The notes under the pieces: model-generated
What the model was told of the DNA's origin: nothing
The model's database searches: none
The model's input: the letters and a program-made list of their open reading frames with translations, nothing else
Part shown: positions 51,403-61,225 of the stretch, in pieces
How the letters are laid out: each line of letters starts with the position of its first letter
Numbering within the stretch: position 1 is the first letter of the stretch
Source of the DNA: Granulicella mallensis MP5ACTX8
Lineage (GTDB): Bacteria > Acidobacteriota > Terriglobia > Terriglobales > Acidobacteriaceae
Reading direction: 5' to 3'
Length of the DNA stretch: 64,000 nt
NCBI RefSeq assembly: GCF_000178955.2
Contig: NC_016631.1
Span: 1,240,001-1,304,000, forward strand
Program-made: the position numbers and the translations under genes

Positions 51403-52106
51403 TGTCTCTCCTTCAGCATGTGACGCATGATGTCGATTTCAGCCTGTTGTGTGTTGTCGACGTCGCTGGCGAAGTCGAAGAGTTGCGGGTCCTGGCCGGC
51501 TCCGGGGTTGGCAAAGAGATCTTTGACCATCTGCAGGGCGCCGGTGTGGTGCTGGATCATTCCGGTAAGAAAGAGGTGGTCGAACTCGGGGCCACTGGCT
51601 TTGCGCAGGGTGTCCATCTGGGCGGAGGTCAGCATGCCGGGCATCATGGGCATGCTCATGTCCATGCCCTTCATGTCGCCCTTCATATCCATGCCCGCCA
51701 TGGGATCGGCGGAGATGGGGAAGCCGCGGTCGGTGAGCCACTGTTTCATCCAGCGCATCTCGTCGCTTTGGGAGACGTCGATTTTCTTGCCGAGCTCCCT
51801 CACCTCAGGATCCTTGGTGCGGGTCTTGAGGAGCTCTGTCATTTCGACGGCCTGATTGTGGTGCATGATCATGCCCTGCATGAAATCGACGTCGGCTTTG
51901 GACGGTGTCTTGGGAGCTTCGCCGGCAGTTGCGTCGGCGTTGGAGAGGGTCTTGTTGCTGGTGCCGGGAGCGCCGGGCTGGATGATCGCCGGTGCGGAGG
52001 GAGGTGCCGGGGTAGTCTGCTGCGACCAGGCAGCCGTGGCACAGAGACAGAAGGCGACTGATCGAAGTGTAAGGAAAGTCGGGTAAGACAACGCTCCTCC
52101 AACCAT
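51399..52106 (-). CDS. DUF305-domain secreted protein
   Basis: A 235-residue protein with a signal peptide and a DUF305 ferritin-like helical core: DVDFMQGMIMHHNQAVEM and FDHLFLTGMIQHHTGALQM, the conserved M-x2-HH-x-Gln pairs of the family, and DEMRWMKQWL. A Met-rich loop (GMDMKGDMKGMDMSMPMMPG) hints at metal (copper) binding. Translation start could be the TTG at 52091, which has GGAGGA just before it. It overlaps the LVIVD gene by ATGA, making one unit. Confidence 0.87.
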   Translation of the reverse strand: MVGGALSYPTFLTLRSVAFCLCATAAWSQQTTPAPPSAPAIIQPGAPGTSNKTLSNADATAGEAPKTPSKADVDFMQGMIMHHNQAVEMTELLKTRTKDPEVRELGKKIDVSQSDEMRWMKQWLTDRGFPISADPMAGMDMKGDMKGMDMSMPMMPGMLTSAQMDTLRKASGPEFDHLFLTGMIQHHTGALQMVKDLFANPGAGQDPQLFDFASDVDNTQQAEIDIMRHMLKERQ

Positions 52107-52496
52107 GATGCAAAAGAGAGACTATTTGCAGTAACACCCGGAACTGGGCGGTCAGCAGGAGACTTCCTCTTGCGAGGGGAGAACGGTCTGCCGGCTTTCA
52201 GCCTGTGAAAGATCCTGAGTGTAACTGTGGAGAGGGCCGCACAGGCTTTGTGGCCTGCACGGGAAAAAGTGTTTGGCTGAATATAAACGGTTCGGGGATC
52301 ACAGCGCAATTGGATACGATGATGAACCCGATTCAGCGTAGCCAATTGTTTTTTAAGTTGCTGATGCGCAAACTGAACAGCCAATGCGGAACTTCAAGCA
52401 AAGGCTTACGTGCGGATTTCTAGTTCGCGTTGCAGGACACATCTACCACTTGGCGTTGTGGTTGACGCTCGCACTGTGATTCTCCAGGTGTAAGCT

Positions 52497-52985
52497 ATGG
52501 ACACAATCCCCATCATGAAGCGCCACGTCCTCATCTTCGGTCTCGTCGGCGGCGTCCTCATCGCCACCCTCCAATACACCGAATACCGCTTCGTCGTTAT
52601 CGAGCACTCCGTCGAGCTCTACAGCGCGCTCGTCGCCATCCTCTTTGCGGCCTTCGGCATCTGGCTTGGCTTCCGCATCACGCGCAATCGCGAAACCATC
52701 CGCGAAACGGTCGTGGTGAGGGAGGTGCTTGTCCCTGCGGAAGCTCCGGCTCCCGAACCCTTCGCTCCCAATACGGCCCAGCAGCAGACCCTCGGCATTA
52801 CGGCACGCGAGCTCGAAACCCTCACCCTGATCGCCCGCGGCTTCAGCAATCGCGAGATCGCCACGCAGCTCTTCGTCTCCGAAAACACCGTCAAGACACA
52901 CTGTGCCCGCGCCTTCGACAAGCTTGGAGCCGCCCGCCGCACCCAGGCCGTCCAGCGCGGCAAAGAACTAGGCCTCCTGCCGTGA
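52497..52985 (+). CDS. Membrane-bound LuxR-type HTH regulator
   Basis: A 162-residue protein with two hydrophobic segments (about 11-25 and 40-58) and a C-terminal LuxR/FixJ helix-turn-helix (LGITARELETLTLIARGFSN, then EIATQLFVSENTVKTH). It has no receiver domain. The DUF4199 gene downstream (120 bases) opens with a very similar LIFGLI sequence, suggesting paired function. AGGTG six bases before the ATG at 52497 supports the start. Confidence 0.85.
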   Translation: MDTIPIMKRHVLIFGLVGGVLIATLQYTEYRFVVIEHSVELYSALVAILFAAFGIWLGFRITRNRETIRETVVVREVLVPAEAPAPEPFAPNTAQQQTLGITARELETLTLIARGFSNREIATQLFVSENTVKTHCARAFDKLGAARRTQAVQRGKELGLLP

Positions 52986-53105
52986 CCGCGTCACCCGAAA
53001 GCACGATTTTCGCTCCATCCCTGCAAAATCATCCGAAAGGGTGACGACATTCGGCCCTGTTCTACCGCATCGTGACTGCATCCTCATTCGCTCCAGGAGC
53101 CTCAC

Positions 53106-53657
53106 ATGAAGAAAACAGTCCTCATCTTCGGCCTCATCTCCGGCCTCATCATCTCCGTCCTTATGGACGGCTCGGTTCTCCTTGCCGACAAGATCGGCTC
53201 CGGCCACAGCCTGCTTCTCGGCTACGCCAACATGGTGGCGTCGTTCCTGCTGGTCTACTTCGGCATCCGCAGCTATCGCGACAACACCCTGGCCGGCCAA
53301 ATCTCCTTCGGCCGCGCCTTCGCCTGCGGCATCCTCATCACTCTCATCACCACCGTTTGCTACGTCGCCACGTGGGAGGTCCTCTACTTCAACTTCATGC
53401 CCCACTTCATGGACAGCTACTTCGCCGCGCAGATTCACAAGGTCCAGTCCTCCGGGCTTGACCCCGCCACCACCGCCGCGAGGGTCGCAGCCATCCAGCA
53501 CTCTCAGCAGCTCTACCAGAACCCCTTCGTCAACATGGCCTACACCGCTATGGAGCCCCTGCCCGTCGGCCTTATCATCACTCTCCTCTCTGCTGCGATC
53601 CTTCGCCGCAGAGCCCCTGTCGAACCGACGGCAACTTCCGCAGTCATGACCCCATAG
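53106..53657 (+). CDS. DUF4199-family membrane protein
   Basis: A 183-residue inner-membrane protein with four hydrophobic segments and the DUF4199 pattern: MKKTVLIFGLISGLIIS, VYFGIRSYRDN then ISFGRAFACGILI, and a long loop with AAQIHKVQSSGLDP before the last membrane pair. CAGGAG lies before the ATG. It may work with the LuxR-type regulator upstream. Molecular role unknown. Confidence 0.87.
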   Translation: MKKTVLIFGLISGLIISVLMDGSVLLADKIGSGHSLLLGYANMVASFLLVYFGIRSYRDNTLAGQISFGRAFACGILITLITTVCYVATWEVLYFNFMPHFMDSYFAAQIHKVQSSGLDPATTAARVAAIQHSQQLYQNPFVNMAYTAMEPLPVGLIITLLSAAILRRRAPVEPTATSAVMTP

Positions 53658-53751
53658 ATCAATAAATCAAAGGCGGGAAATCAAAAGGCTGGGGCGTAGG
53701 CCCCGATCTTCCGTCTTCCACCCCAAACACATCGTTCTCATAGGAGGCAGC

Positions 53752-54117
53752 ATGGCTTCAATCACTGGCTTTGGCGGTATCTTTTTGCGAGCGGATGATC
53801 CAAAGGCTCTGTATCAATGGTACGAGCGGCATCTCGGCCTGGTGAAGTCCGAGGGAGCATTCGGGTTTCCCGCCCCGACGCAACACCCTCAGGTCGTCTT
53901 CTCCTTTTTCAAACAAGACAATGCCTACTTTCCGCCGCCACAGAAAGCGATGATCAATCTGCAGGTGGATGATCTGGATGGTGTGCTGGACCGTTTGATC
54001 GAGGAAGGCGTCACGGTCGATCCCAAACGCGAGAGCTATGACTTTGGAAAGTTCGGCTGGATCACCGACCCGGAAGGAAATCGTGTCGAGCTTTGGCAGC
54101 CGAGCCCAACTGAATGA
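53752..54117 (+). CDS. VOC-family (glyoxalase-like) protein
   Basis: A 121-residue one-domain vicinal-oxygen-chelate fold protein: ITGFGGIFLRADDPKALYQW, HLGLVKSEGAF, and ITDPEGNRVELWQP at the end. The metal-site Glu of the ELWQ strand is kept. GGAGG lies six bases before the ATG. Its 3' 200 bases recur at 58888-59094 as a truncated copy. Confidence 0.88.
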   Translation: MASITGFGGIFLRADDPKALYQWYERHLGLVKSEGAFGFPAPTQHPQVVFSFFKQDNAYFPPPQKAMINLQVDDLDGVLDRLIEEGVTVDPKRESYDFGKFGWITDPEGNRVELWQPSPTE

Positions 54118-54181
54118 TGCGGATCTCGCCTCGGCCTAGTCACCGCCGAGCGAGACCCGCGATTGCCAGTCAGGATTCGAC

Positions 54182-54781
54182 TTACTCAACTTTCTCGAAT
54201 CCGGTTTCCATAGTTACTCTGGTTCCGGTGACTGTGCCCTGGATGTGAGCGAGAAGGGTGCCCGACTCGTCCCACTGATCGATGGTGAATTTTCCCGAGG
54301 TGGCATTCCCTTTCTCATCAAGAGTTAGCCATTGCTGAATGCGGGCGGGACCGACCAGGTTGACTCCTGTGGAGTCGTAGGAGACGCCAAAGTGGTTCAA
54401 CTGATAAGACCGCGCGCCAGTTCTTTTCCATTCGCCGAGGCAAACGTCGCCGGTCAGGGGTGAGCGCAGACCAGAGACGTTGATCTCGGTGCCGTCACTG
54501 TGCCACTGAGCGTAGCCAGCGTCAATCTCGGTGCCGTCCGGGATCCCACTACTGCCCTCGGAGATCCAATGCTCTTTCCAGGTCCCGACGATTGTGGTGG
54601 CCTCATCCTCACCGGGAAACGACGCCCGCAAGAGGTACGGCGAACTGAACTGATGCTGCGAACTTGCATTGAATGACGCGGGACGATACTGGCCGCACCC
54701 GGCATGTGCGTAGGGAACAAGCACAGTTGCAAACGCCAGCGCGCTCAGCACCGGCACGATTTTCATAGTTATTGCTTTCAT
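54182..54781 (-). CDS. Secreted hypothetical protein
   Basis: A 199-residue protein with a signal peptide (MKAITMKIVPVLSALAFATV and ending AHA). The mature part is mostly beta (GTWKEHWISEGSSGIPDGTE then AQWHSDGTEINVSG). GAGGAGG precedes the ATG at 54781. It resembles secreted acidobacterial proteins of unknown function; no domain named. Divergent from the CadC-like gene. Confidence 0.75.
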   Translation of the reverse strand: MKAITMKIVPVLSALAFATVLVPYAHAGCGQYRPASFNASSQHQFSSPYLLRASFPGEDEATTIVGTWKEHWISEGSSGIPDGTEIDAGYAQWHSDGTEINVSGLRSPLTGDVCLGEWKRTGARSYQLNHFGVSYDSTGVNLVGPARIQQWLTLDEKGNATSGKFTIDQWDESGTLLAHIQGTVTGTRVTMETGFEKVE

Positions 54782-54968
54782 CACTTCCTCCTCAGCCGGG
54801 AATCTGCCGGCTCGAGTCAGATGAGACGCGAGTCCGACTTCGGGAACAATGGAGGAAGGTAAATTCAGAGGTGAAGAAAGGTGAAGACCTAAGTAATTCA
54901 ATCTAAATGGGTACCGTTCGCGCTGATTTGCATGAATGCTATACTTCATGCCTCATTGGAGGAAGCAG

Positions 54969-56861
54969 GTGTCCTTTGCCGTCTATCAGTTCGGCGAATT
55001 CCGCCTTGATTGCGGCAGATTTGAGCTTAGCCAAGCAGGTCGCAGGCTCAAACTCGAGCGGAAACCTCTCGAACTCCTCGTCCTCCTGGTCACCAAGCAT
55101 GGCCAGATCGTTACCCGTGATGAGATCGCCAAGTGCCTGTGGGAGCAGGAAGTCTTCGTCGACATCGAACACGGAATCAACACGGCAATCCGCAAAATTC
55201 GCCAGACCCTGGGGGATGGCCCCGACCTGCCGCAGTTTGTGCAGACAATCTCCGGATCTGGTTACCGGTTCATCGCGACCGTTACGGCGGTTGAGCCAGA
55301 GGTTACCGAGCCGACCCAATCTCCTGATGTTCCGATCGAGCCTCCTGCTCGGCCGGAGATCTTCGCTGCGCCCTCCATCCCGTCGACTGTTCGACCCCGG
55401 CAAAGATTCTGGCTGGTCGCCGTCCTGTGTGCCTTCGTTCTCATCGCAATTGCGATACTCACCGTCGGCCCTCATCCATTCGCTGCCCGCTTCCTCCATC
55501 GACCAGGTCGCTCCACCATCGGCTCGCTTGCCGTGCTGCCTCTCCAAAACCTCTCCGGCGACCCCTCCCAGGAGTACTTTGCCGACGGCATGACAGACGA
55601 GCTCATCACTGAGCTTGCCCGCATTCCCAACCTTCGCGTTGTCTCCCGCACCTCCGTGATGGCCAGCAAGGACTCCCACCGCTCGCTTGCCGACATCGTC
55701 CGCCAACTCGACGTCGACGCCATTGTCGAAGGCTCCATCGTCCGCTCCGGGGACCGCATCCGCATCACCGCCCAGCTCATAGACGCTCGCACCGACCGCC
55801 ACCTCTGGGCGCAGTCCTTCGAAGGCCCTGCCTCCGACGTTCTTTCCCTCCAGGACAGTGTTGCCCAGCAGATCGCCACCCAGGCCCGCTTTGTCCTCGC
55901 CGCTCCCGCGCCGCGCACGCCCGTCAACCCCGCCGCGTACGACGCCTATCTCCGCGGTCGCTACTTCCTCAATAAGCAGGACCTCTCTCACAGCCTCGAG
56001 TCGTTTCAGCAGGCCATGGCCCTGGACCCCACCTACGCCTCCGCCTACGCCAGCTACGCCTCAGCGCTCGATGCCGCCACTACCTTCGGCATCGGTACAC
56101 CCGAACAGGTCATGCCCAAAGCCATCGCCGCCGCCCAGCGCGCCATCCAGCTCGACCCGCAGAACGGCGAGGCCTACACGGCGCTCGGTAGCGTCCAAAC
56201 CATCTACCAGTGGGACTGGACGGCAGCCGAACAGAACCTCACCCGCGGCATCTCCCTCAATCCCAACGACTCGATTGCCGAGTTCAAGTACGCTGTTTAC
56301 CTCGACGCCGTAGGCCGTCCGCAGGATGCCGTCACTCACATGCGCCGCGCTCTTCAGCTCGATCCGCTATCTTTCCTCGTCAACCGCCGGTTGGGCGCTA
56401 CTCTCTACCTTGCCCGCCAGTACGATGCCGCACTCGCTCAAATACAGCGCGCCGCCGAGATGGAACAACGGCCCGCCTCCATCGACAACTACATGAGTCT
56501 CATCTACGAGCAGAAGGGCGATCACGACCAGGCCGTGCAGCATGATCTGACAGCGCTGCACGAGGGACAGCCACAGCTCGACATCGCCGCTCTTCTTGGT
56601 GTGTATCGGCAGTACGGATGGCAGTCCTATTGGCGCGCGCGCACCCGCGGTCTCCTCACCACCACAGCCCACCCTTGCACCGCTTACGAGATCGGCATCG
56701 ATGATCTTCGCATCAACCAACTCGACCATGCCTTCGAATCGTTCCAACACGCGCTCGACAGCCACTGCTTCTACATGGCACTCATCCGCGTGGACCCACT
56801 ATTCGATTCCGTCCGCCACGATTCCCGCTATGCCGCTCTCCTGACACGCATGCATCAGTAG
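54969..56861 (+). CDS. CadC-like winged-helix regulator with TPR domain
   Basis: A 630-residue protein: N-terminal OmpR/CadC-type winged helix (FGEFRLDCGRFELSQAG to ISGSGYRFIATV, about 5-98), one transmembrane segment (WLVAVLCAFVLIAIAILTV, about 155), a TolB/FlgO-like domain (SLAVLPLQNLSGDPSQEYFA ... IVEGSIVRSGDRIRI), then TPR repeats to the end. A sensor that regulates from the membrane is implied. GTG at 54969 has GGAGG ahead and begins the conserved domain. Confidence 0.9.
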   Translation: MSFAVYQFGEFRLDCGRFELSQAGRRLKLERKPLELLVLLVTKHGQIVTRDEIAKCLWEQEVFVDIEHGINTAIRKIRQTLGDGPDLPQFVQTISGSGYRFIATVTAVEPEVTEPTQSPDVPIEPPARPEIFAAPSIPSTVRPRQRFWLVAVLCAFVLIAIAILTVGPHPFAARFLHRPGRSTIGSLAVLPLQNLSGDPSQEYFADGMTDELITELARIPNLRVVSRTSVMASKDSHRSLADIVRQLDVDAIVEGSIVRSGDRIRITAQLIDARTDRHLWAQSFEGPASDVLSLQDSVAQQIATQARFVLAAPAPRTPVNPAAYDAYLRGRYFLNKQDLSHSLESFQQAMALDPTYASAYASYASALDAATTFGIGTPEQVMPKAIAAAQRAIQLDPQNGEAYTALGSVQTIYQWDWTAAEQNLTRGISLNPNDSIAEFKYAVYLDAVGRPQDAVTHMRRALQLDPLSFLVNRRLGATLYLARQYDAALAQIQRAAEMEQRPASIDNYMSLIYEQKGDHDQAVQHDLTALHEGQPQLDIAALLGVYRQYGWQSYWRARTRGLLTTTAHPCTAYEIGIDDLRINQLDHAFESFQHALDSHCFYMALIRVDPLFDSVRHDSRYAALLTRMHQ

Positions 56862-56987
56862 ACGAACCGCGCCTTGAGATTGCTGCCGCTAAACGGGCCC
56901 CAGTCCCGCAATCTGGCGCACGGGTATCGATTGCTACGCCGAAATTGTTCAAGATAAGCGATCGTCAGATCACCTTCGCAATACGTA

Positions 56988-57956
56988 CTACTGCAAAGGC
57001 TCATACGTTACATACGCAAAGCGCATCGAGTCGGGAGCCCATGAGTTCACATTCATGCTGCCCTGTCCGCCCGACGCTTCTACCAGCACCTTCTGTGACT
57101 TCGAGACCTTGTTGTTGTGGATGTCCACCAGCTTGAAGACGATATGCACATTGCGCGGATCGTGAGTCGTCACGTCGGCCGGATAAGCAATGTAAACCAG
57201 CCTTTTGCCATCCGGCGAGATGTGCGGGAACCAGTCCTGCATCGAGTCGCTCACGATCCTCTCGGCCTTCGCGTCGTTCTCTCCTGCTCCGGTCGCCGGG
57301 AAGCGCCAGACCTCTTCCTTGTCGGACCTGTTGGAGTTGATATAAATCCACTTGCCGTCAGGAGAATAGTCCGGGCCATCGTCCTGTCCGGGGCTTGAGG
57401 TCAGTCGGGTCTCTTCACCGCCCGTCGCAGGCTGCCCGTAGATATCGTACTGCTTGCCGCCCACCGGCCGTTGCGCCACGTACGCGATGGTCTTGCTGTC
57501 AGGCGACCAGCCGTGGAAGTAGCTCGGCGACACGTTCGTCATCTGCTTCACTTCACTGCCATCGGCATGGGCGAGATATACCTCCGACCCATGCTCTTCG
57601 CCCTGCGACGCCGAAAAGGCCAGCCACTTGCCATCCGGCGAAAGAGCTTTGTCATTGTTGCAGTGATAGTCCTCGGGAATCTTCAACTTCTCCGACTCTT
57701 CTACCGTGCCGTCATTCTTGAAGTTCAGCTTATGAATCATGCCACCCGAGTTCGAGATCAGATACTTGCCATCAGGAGACCAATTGGGAGCCTCCCAGAT
57801 GGTGTCGGCGGTAAAAATGAGCTTTGACGAGTGTGTGCGCAGGTCGTAGACATAGATGCGGCTGCGCATAGGTGCTTCCGCCCCATGAGCCATCGAAGCG
57901 AAAGCAAGTGAAAACGTGGCAGTAGCCGCCAGCCTTGAGACAAACTTCATCATCAT
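56988..57956 (-). CDS. TolB-like beta-propeller protein
   Basis: A 322-residue secreted protein: signal peptide (to about AHG at 25) and repeated PD40/WD-like strands such as PNWSPDGKYLISNSGG, LSPDGKWLAFSAS, DYSPDGKWIYINS and HISPDGKRLVYIAY. This is a TolB-type propeller. It starts 24 bases after the stop of the upstream hypothetical gene and so is in one operon with it. Likely periplasmic; partner unknown. Confidence 0.87.
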   Translation of the reverse strand: MMMKFVSRLAATATFSLAFASMAHGAEAPMRSRIYVYDLRTHSSKLIFTADTIWEAPNWSPDGKYLISNSGGMIHKLNFKNDGTVEESEKLKIPEDYHCNNDKALSPDGKWLAFSASQGEEHGSEVYLAHADGSEVKQMTNVSPSYFHGWSPDSKTIAYVAQRPVGGKQYDIYGQPATGGEETRLTSSPGQDDGPDYSPDGKWIYINSNRSDKEEVWRFPATGAGENDAKAERIVSDSMQDWFPHISPDGKRLVYIAYPADVTTHDPRNVHIVFKLVDIHNNKVSKSQKVLVEASGGQGSMNVNSWAPDSMRFAYVTYEPLQ

Positions 57957-57980
57957 CAGATCCTTTTCGTTGAATTCCAG

Positions 57981-58748
57981 TTATTCGACCTTGCCTGCTT
58001 TGTTGACGAGCAGCACGTGAGAGAAGACTCCCGTGTCAGGCGTGGTTGGGAGATGCGAACAGAAGCCAATGCCAACATAAAACGGTGCGTCAAAGTGGAT
58101 TGTCAGCGGAGGACCGAGCGGGTGCATCGGCTCACCCTTGATCGACGCGTAAATCGTGACCTCATCGCCCTTCTTCTCGATTCCTATCCGCTGCGCGATC
58201 ACTTGGTTGAGCGTACCTCCGAAGCGATATTGCATGTCGCTCATCTGCGCGCCTTTTTCCGGACGGCCGGCCAGGTGAATCATGCCGGTGCCGTGCATGC
58301 CCAGCATGGCTTCCTTCGAGTCGTCCTCAAGTGTCTGCCGGATCATCAGCACGACCTTGCGATCGCCGTAACCCTCTGTCTTCGGAAAACTGGTACTCGC
58401 CGCAAGAGACACATCGCCGGACAGCTTTTTGAAGAGAAAATGGAACTCGTCCCGCTGGTACCAGATGTTGTATCCGGCCGAGGTCACCGTGTATTGCCCG
58501 CTGGATTGGTCAAATTGGCCGCTGCCTGCCACAAGCGCGCCACCCACGTCTGCCTGCCCATCGAAGATGCCCAGGGGCGTATTGTCGATCCGGCTGGGGC
58601 GGTGAAAATCGGCAGGCGGAGGCACCTGCTTATGCGTCGCCGAGCCGGGCAGCGCCCAGTCAGGTACCTGCGGCTGCTGTGCGATGGACAGAAGGCTGAG
58701 TGGTCCAAGGAGTAATGCATACGCAGCACGAAAAGCATTTTTTCTCAT
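57981..58748 (-). CDS. Secreted protein with concanavalin-like region
   Basis: A 255-residue protein with a signal peptide (MRKNAFRAAYALLLGPLSLL, cleaved about IAQQ). Its middle, SGQYTVTSAGYNIWYQRDEF followed by LFKKLSGDVSLAAS, is a pattern found in DUF1349/concanavalin-like sugar-binding modules of secreted proteins. First gene of a pair with the TolB-like gene. The ATG at 58748 is preferred over a 17-residue longer start. Ligand unknown. Confidence 0.75.
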   Translation of the reverse strand: MRKNAFRAAYALLLGPLSLLSIAQQPQVPDWALPGSATHKQVPPPADFHRPSRIDNTPLGIFDGQADVGGALVAGSGQFDQSSGQYTVTSAGYNIWYQRDEFHFLFKKLSGDVSLAASTSFPKTEGYGDRKVVLMIRQTLEDDSKEAMLGMHGTGMIHLAGRPEKGAQMSDMQYRFGGTLNQVIAQRIGIEKKGDEVTIYASIKGEPMHPLGPPLTIHFDAPFYVGIGFCSHLPTTPDTGVFSHVLLVNKAGKVE

Positions 58749-58810
58749 CGAAGAGCACTCTAGCAGATGGTGGTGAGAAGTTGCCACGAATCTGCACACA
58801 CTACGGATCG

Positions 58811-58878
58811 ACGGTCAAGCGATTTCTTTCAAGTACGCCGGGCCAGACATCGGCGTGACAGCGAATGTATTCGGCTTC
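58811..58878 (-). pseudogene. L-rhamnose mutarotase fragment
   Basis: On the minus strand this reads EAEYIRCHADVWPGVLER, an almost exact match to residues 16-33 of the intact mutarotase at 63215 (EAEYIRYHADVWPSVLER). Only about 68 bases remain; the 5' and 3' ends of the gene are missing. It abuts a VOC-gene fragment on the opposite strand. Confidence 0.85.
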
Positions 58879-59094
58879 GCCCTTTTCCAACAAGACAATG
58901 CCTACTTCCCGCAGCCGCAGAAAGCGATGATCAATCTGCAGGTGGACGACCTGGATGGTGTGCTGGATCGTTTGATCGAGGAAGGCGTCACGGTCGATCC
59001 AAAGCGCGAAGGCTATGACTTCGGAAAGTTCGGCTGGATCACCGACCCGGAAGGAAATCGTGTCGAGCTTTGGCAGTCTGTCGCGACGGAATGA
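58879..59094 (+). pseudogene. VOC-family gene fragment
   Basis: Reads QQDNAYFPQPQKAMINLQVD then DDLDGVLDRLIEEG to ITDPEGNRVELWQS, about 92% identical by eye at base level to the 3' part of the gene at 53752. The first 45 residues are missing and replaced by mutarotase-derived sequence on the opposite strand. No upstream ribosome site; probably not functional. Confidence 0.8.
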
Positions 59095-59332
59095 TGCCGA
59101 GTCGACCCAGATGATCCTCATAAATAGGGGTTCAATCCACAACTGATGCGAAGGGCGTCTCCCGGTACTAATCCGTCCACGTCGCTTGAGCAGTTATGCC
59201 ACTCAAGAACGCCTGTGGGTTGCTTCCCGTAAACCCAAATCCTTCAGCCTTTATGGATCACTTCGAAGACAGGGGCGCGACTACGATGCACCGCAAAGGT
59301 TTGGATTCAACAAGTTGTGGCCCCATACAAAA

Positions 59333-60967
59333 CTAATCGTCGTAGTCGACGTCTTCTTCCGTAGGTATGTTCGGCAGGAAATACTTTTCGAGCGTTCTGA
59401 GGGTCCAAACGCACTTAATGAGAATGTCTTCGAGAACATCGGCTAATTCTTTTTCCCCCATTTCAAAAAATGGCTTTAGCTTTTCGTAGTTGTCTCCCTT
59501 TCGGTGGGCCGTGCTCGCCGAGCGCAACGCCTGGAGCTTGCGCAAAAACTGCATCATTGGATCACTGCGAAAATGCTGTGATTGTAACCATGTTTCAAAT
59601 TTGTCCAAGCCTTTCGCATTTTCTTTGTTCGTGATTCCCTTTGCGAGCTCTTTCTCGTTCAGAGAATCGATAAACACTTTTGTGAGCGTTGCGATCTGCT
59701 CGTCAAACTCTCGTTGATCGTTGGTCAGGGGAACGCGAAGGATCTTGAAGGCGTACTCATCCTTGCCGATCAATGACCTGAAAAGTTCCCAGCCGAACTT
59801 CTTTTTCCAGTACTCGTTAAAGGCTAAAAACTTTTGCTTGAAGTAAAGATCGGCAGTCTGAGGAGTTGTGAATTGGCCGAGAATACTCCTCTTGAACGCA
59901 ACCCTGCTCATATTCCCGGAAGGAAGATTAAATCCGCGCCAATACATCTGCTCTGTGTGAGAAAGGTGGCCAAGATCACCAAGAAAAACCATGACCGCTT
60001 CAGGTTGATTGTTGTCGATATGAAGGCTCCACAGAGCGCCACAGGACAGATACCCATCACTCACCGTGTATTTTTCCGGCTGCGAATAGTACTTGTTCAG
60101 CACCTCTTTTCGGAAACACACTGGCGTCAAATAGTGCGGCGCCCCCGGATTTGCCCCAAAGTAGTTTGAAAGCTCCGCTTCGTTGCAGGTGAATAGAGTT
60201 TCCCTGCCGTTGTCATCCGCACCAATGATGAAATCTATGTACTGCTTTTTCTGGCGCCCCAAAATGTCCGGTTTGAATGAAGAATCGCTGGAAACGAGCT
60301 TCTTTCCGAGAAGTCGCCCGTGGGACTTCTTTGTGTCATCTGAGAAACCCATCGACCGACCGACGCTAACAGAGTAGATGAATCCTGCTCCCTTCTTTTC
60401 TACCGAATCCTCTTCGATGCCGAGCTCTTCAATTGTTCTCGGAGAAAACAGGTGGTAGTCAAAAAATATCGCCAATTTCATCTTGCGAACAGTCAGATAC
60501 TGACGGATCAAGAAGGTTTTGATCTTGATTTCGTCATTCTTCATTAGGACCGCTTCGTGCTCGTCACCGTTATCGTCTATACGCAAAAGCTTGCGACTCG
60601 ACTTGTCATCATAGAGGTTGAAATAAAGACGGAAGTCTTCAGAGATTTCCCAATAGCCGGGTCTAATGTCGTGAAAACTACGATTCAATACAAGTGGTTC
60701 TACTCCTTTATCCGAAGAGCGAACGTAGCGAGTCTGTTCTTTTCCGTCTCTAAAGCTGGACTCTAGGCCAGGGCCGCCATCCCCAATCTGGATGTCCCAT
60801 GAGGGATGTTTTAGCGCCATCTTTACGAGGGTGTTCTTTATGAGTGCAGAGTAGATGGCCACCCCATCAACGCCATCTCGGGAGGAGTAGACGGTGGTCC
60901 ACTCGCCTTTGCCTAACCCGTCAATTTCCGCAATAAAACCTGCAAAACTCAGATCTTCTTCCGCCAT
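59333..60967 (-). CDS. Unknown large protein with HEPN-like R-x5-H motif
   Basis: A 544-residue soluble protein, not recognised as a named family. It has AT-richer codons than its neighbours. The first 400 residues are mixed alpha/beta (EISEDFRLYFNLYDD, TVRKMKLAIFFDYHLFSPR, DNGRETLFTCNEAELSNYFG). The C-terminal 110 residues are helical with RSASTAH (R482 to H488), an R-x5-H pattern followed by GDNYEKL, like HEPN nucleases and toxins, and end in a VDYDD acid tail. Alone on its strand, 238 bases from the VOC fragment. It may be a defence or abortive-infection gene. Confidence 0.65.
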   Translation of the reverse strand: MAEEDLSFAGFIAEIDGLGKGEWTTVYSSRDGVDGVAIYSALIKNTLVKMALKHPSWDIQIGDGGPGLESSFRDGKEQTRYVRSSDKGVEPLVLNRSFHDIRPGYWEISEDFRLYFNLYDDKSSRKLLRIDDNGDEHEAVLMKNDEIKIKTFLIRQYLTVRKMKLAIFFDYHLFSPRTIEELGIEEDSVEKKGAGFIYSVSVGRSMGFSDDTKKSHGRLLGKKLVSSDSSFKPDILGRQKKQYIDFIIGADDNGRETLFTCNEAELSNYFGANPGAPHYLTPVCFRKEVLNKYYSQPEKYTVSDGYLSCGALWSLHIDNNQPEAVMVFLGDLGHLSHTEQMYWRGFNLPSGNMSRVAFKRSILGQFTTPQTADLYFKQKFLAFNEYWKKKFGWELFRSLIGKDEYAFKILRVPLTNDQREFDEQIATLTKVFIDSLNEKELAKGITNKENAKGLDKFETWLQSQHFRSDPMMQFLRKLQALRSASTAHRKGDNYEKLKPFFEMGEKELADVLEDILIKCVWTLRTLEKYFLPNIPTEEDVDYDD

Positions 60968-61225
60968 ATCAGGAGTTTACTCCCAAGATGCCTCGTCGCG
61001 GTTTCGTGCGCTTCCTCTCTTTACGGACCTAAGGGGGCACAATGGGTTGACGCCATCGCCAATGCGCTCATCGAGGCTAGATTAGTACCGACAAGTCGGC
61101 ATCTCATCAGTAATTGTCAACTGACGAAATGCGCGTTTATTGGGAGTAACGAGAAAGCCCGAGGCTAGGTATTGGATTGGGCAAAACACGAAGTCCCAAA
61201 AGACTCTGCAAGTAGCGCATTCGTT

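Noticed and set aside
52205-52423. 72-residue plus-strand frame between the DUF305 and LuxR-type genes
   Set aside because: GTG start without ribosome site, no hydrophobic or domain pattern; the 390-base gap shows nothing else convincing.
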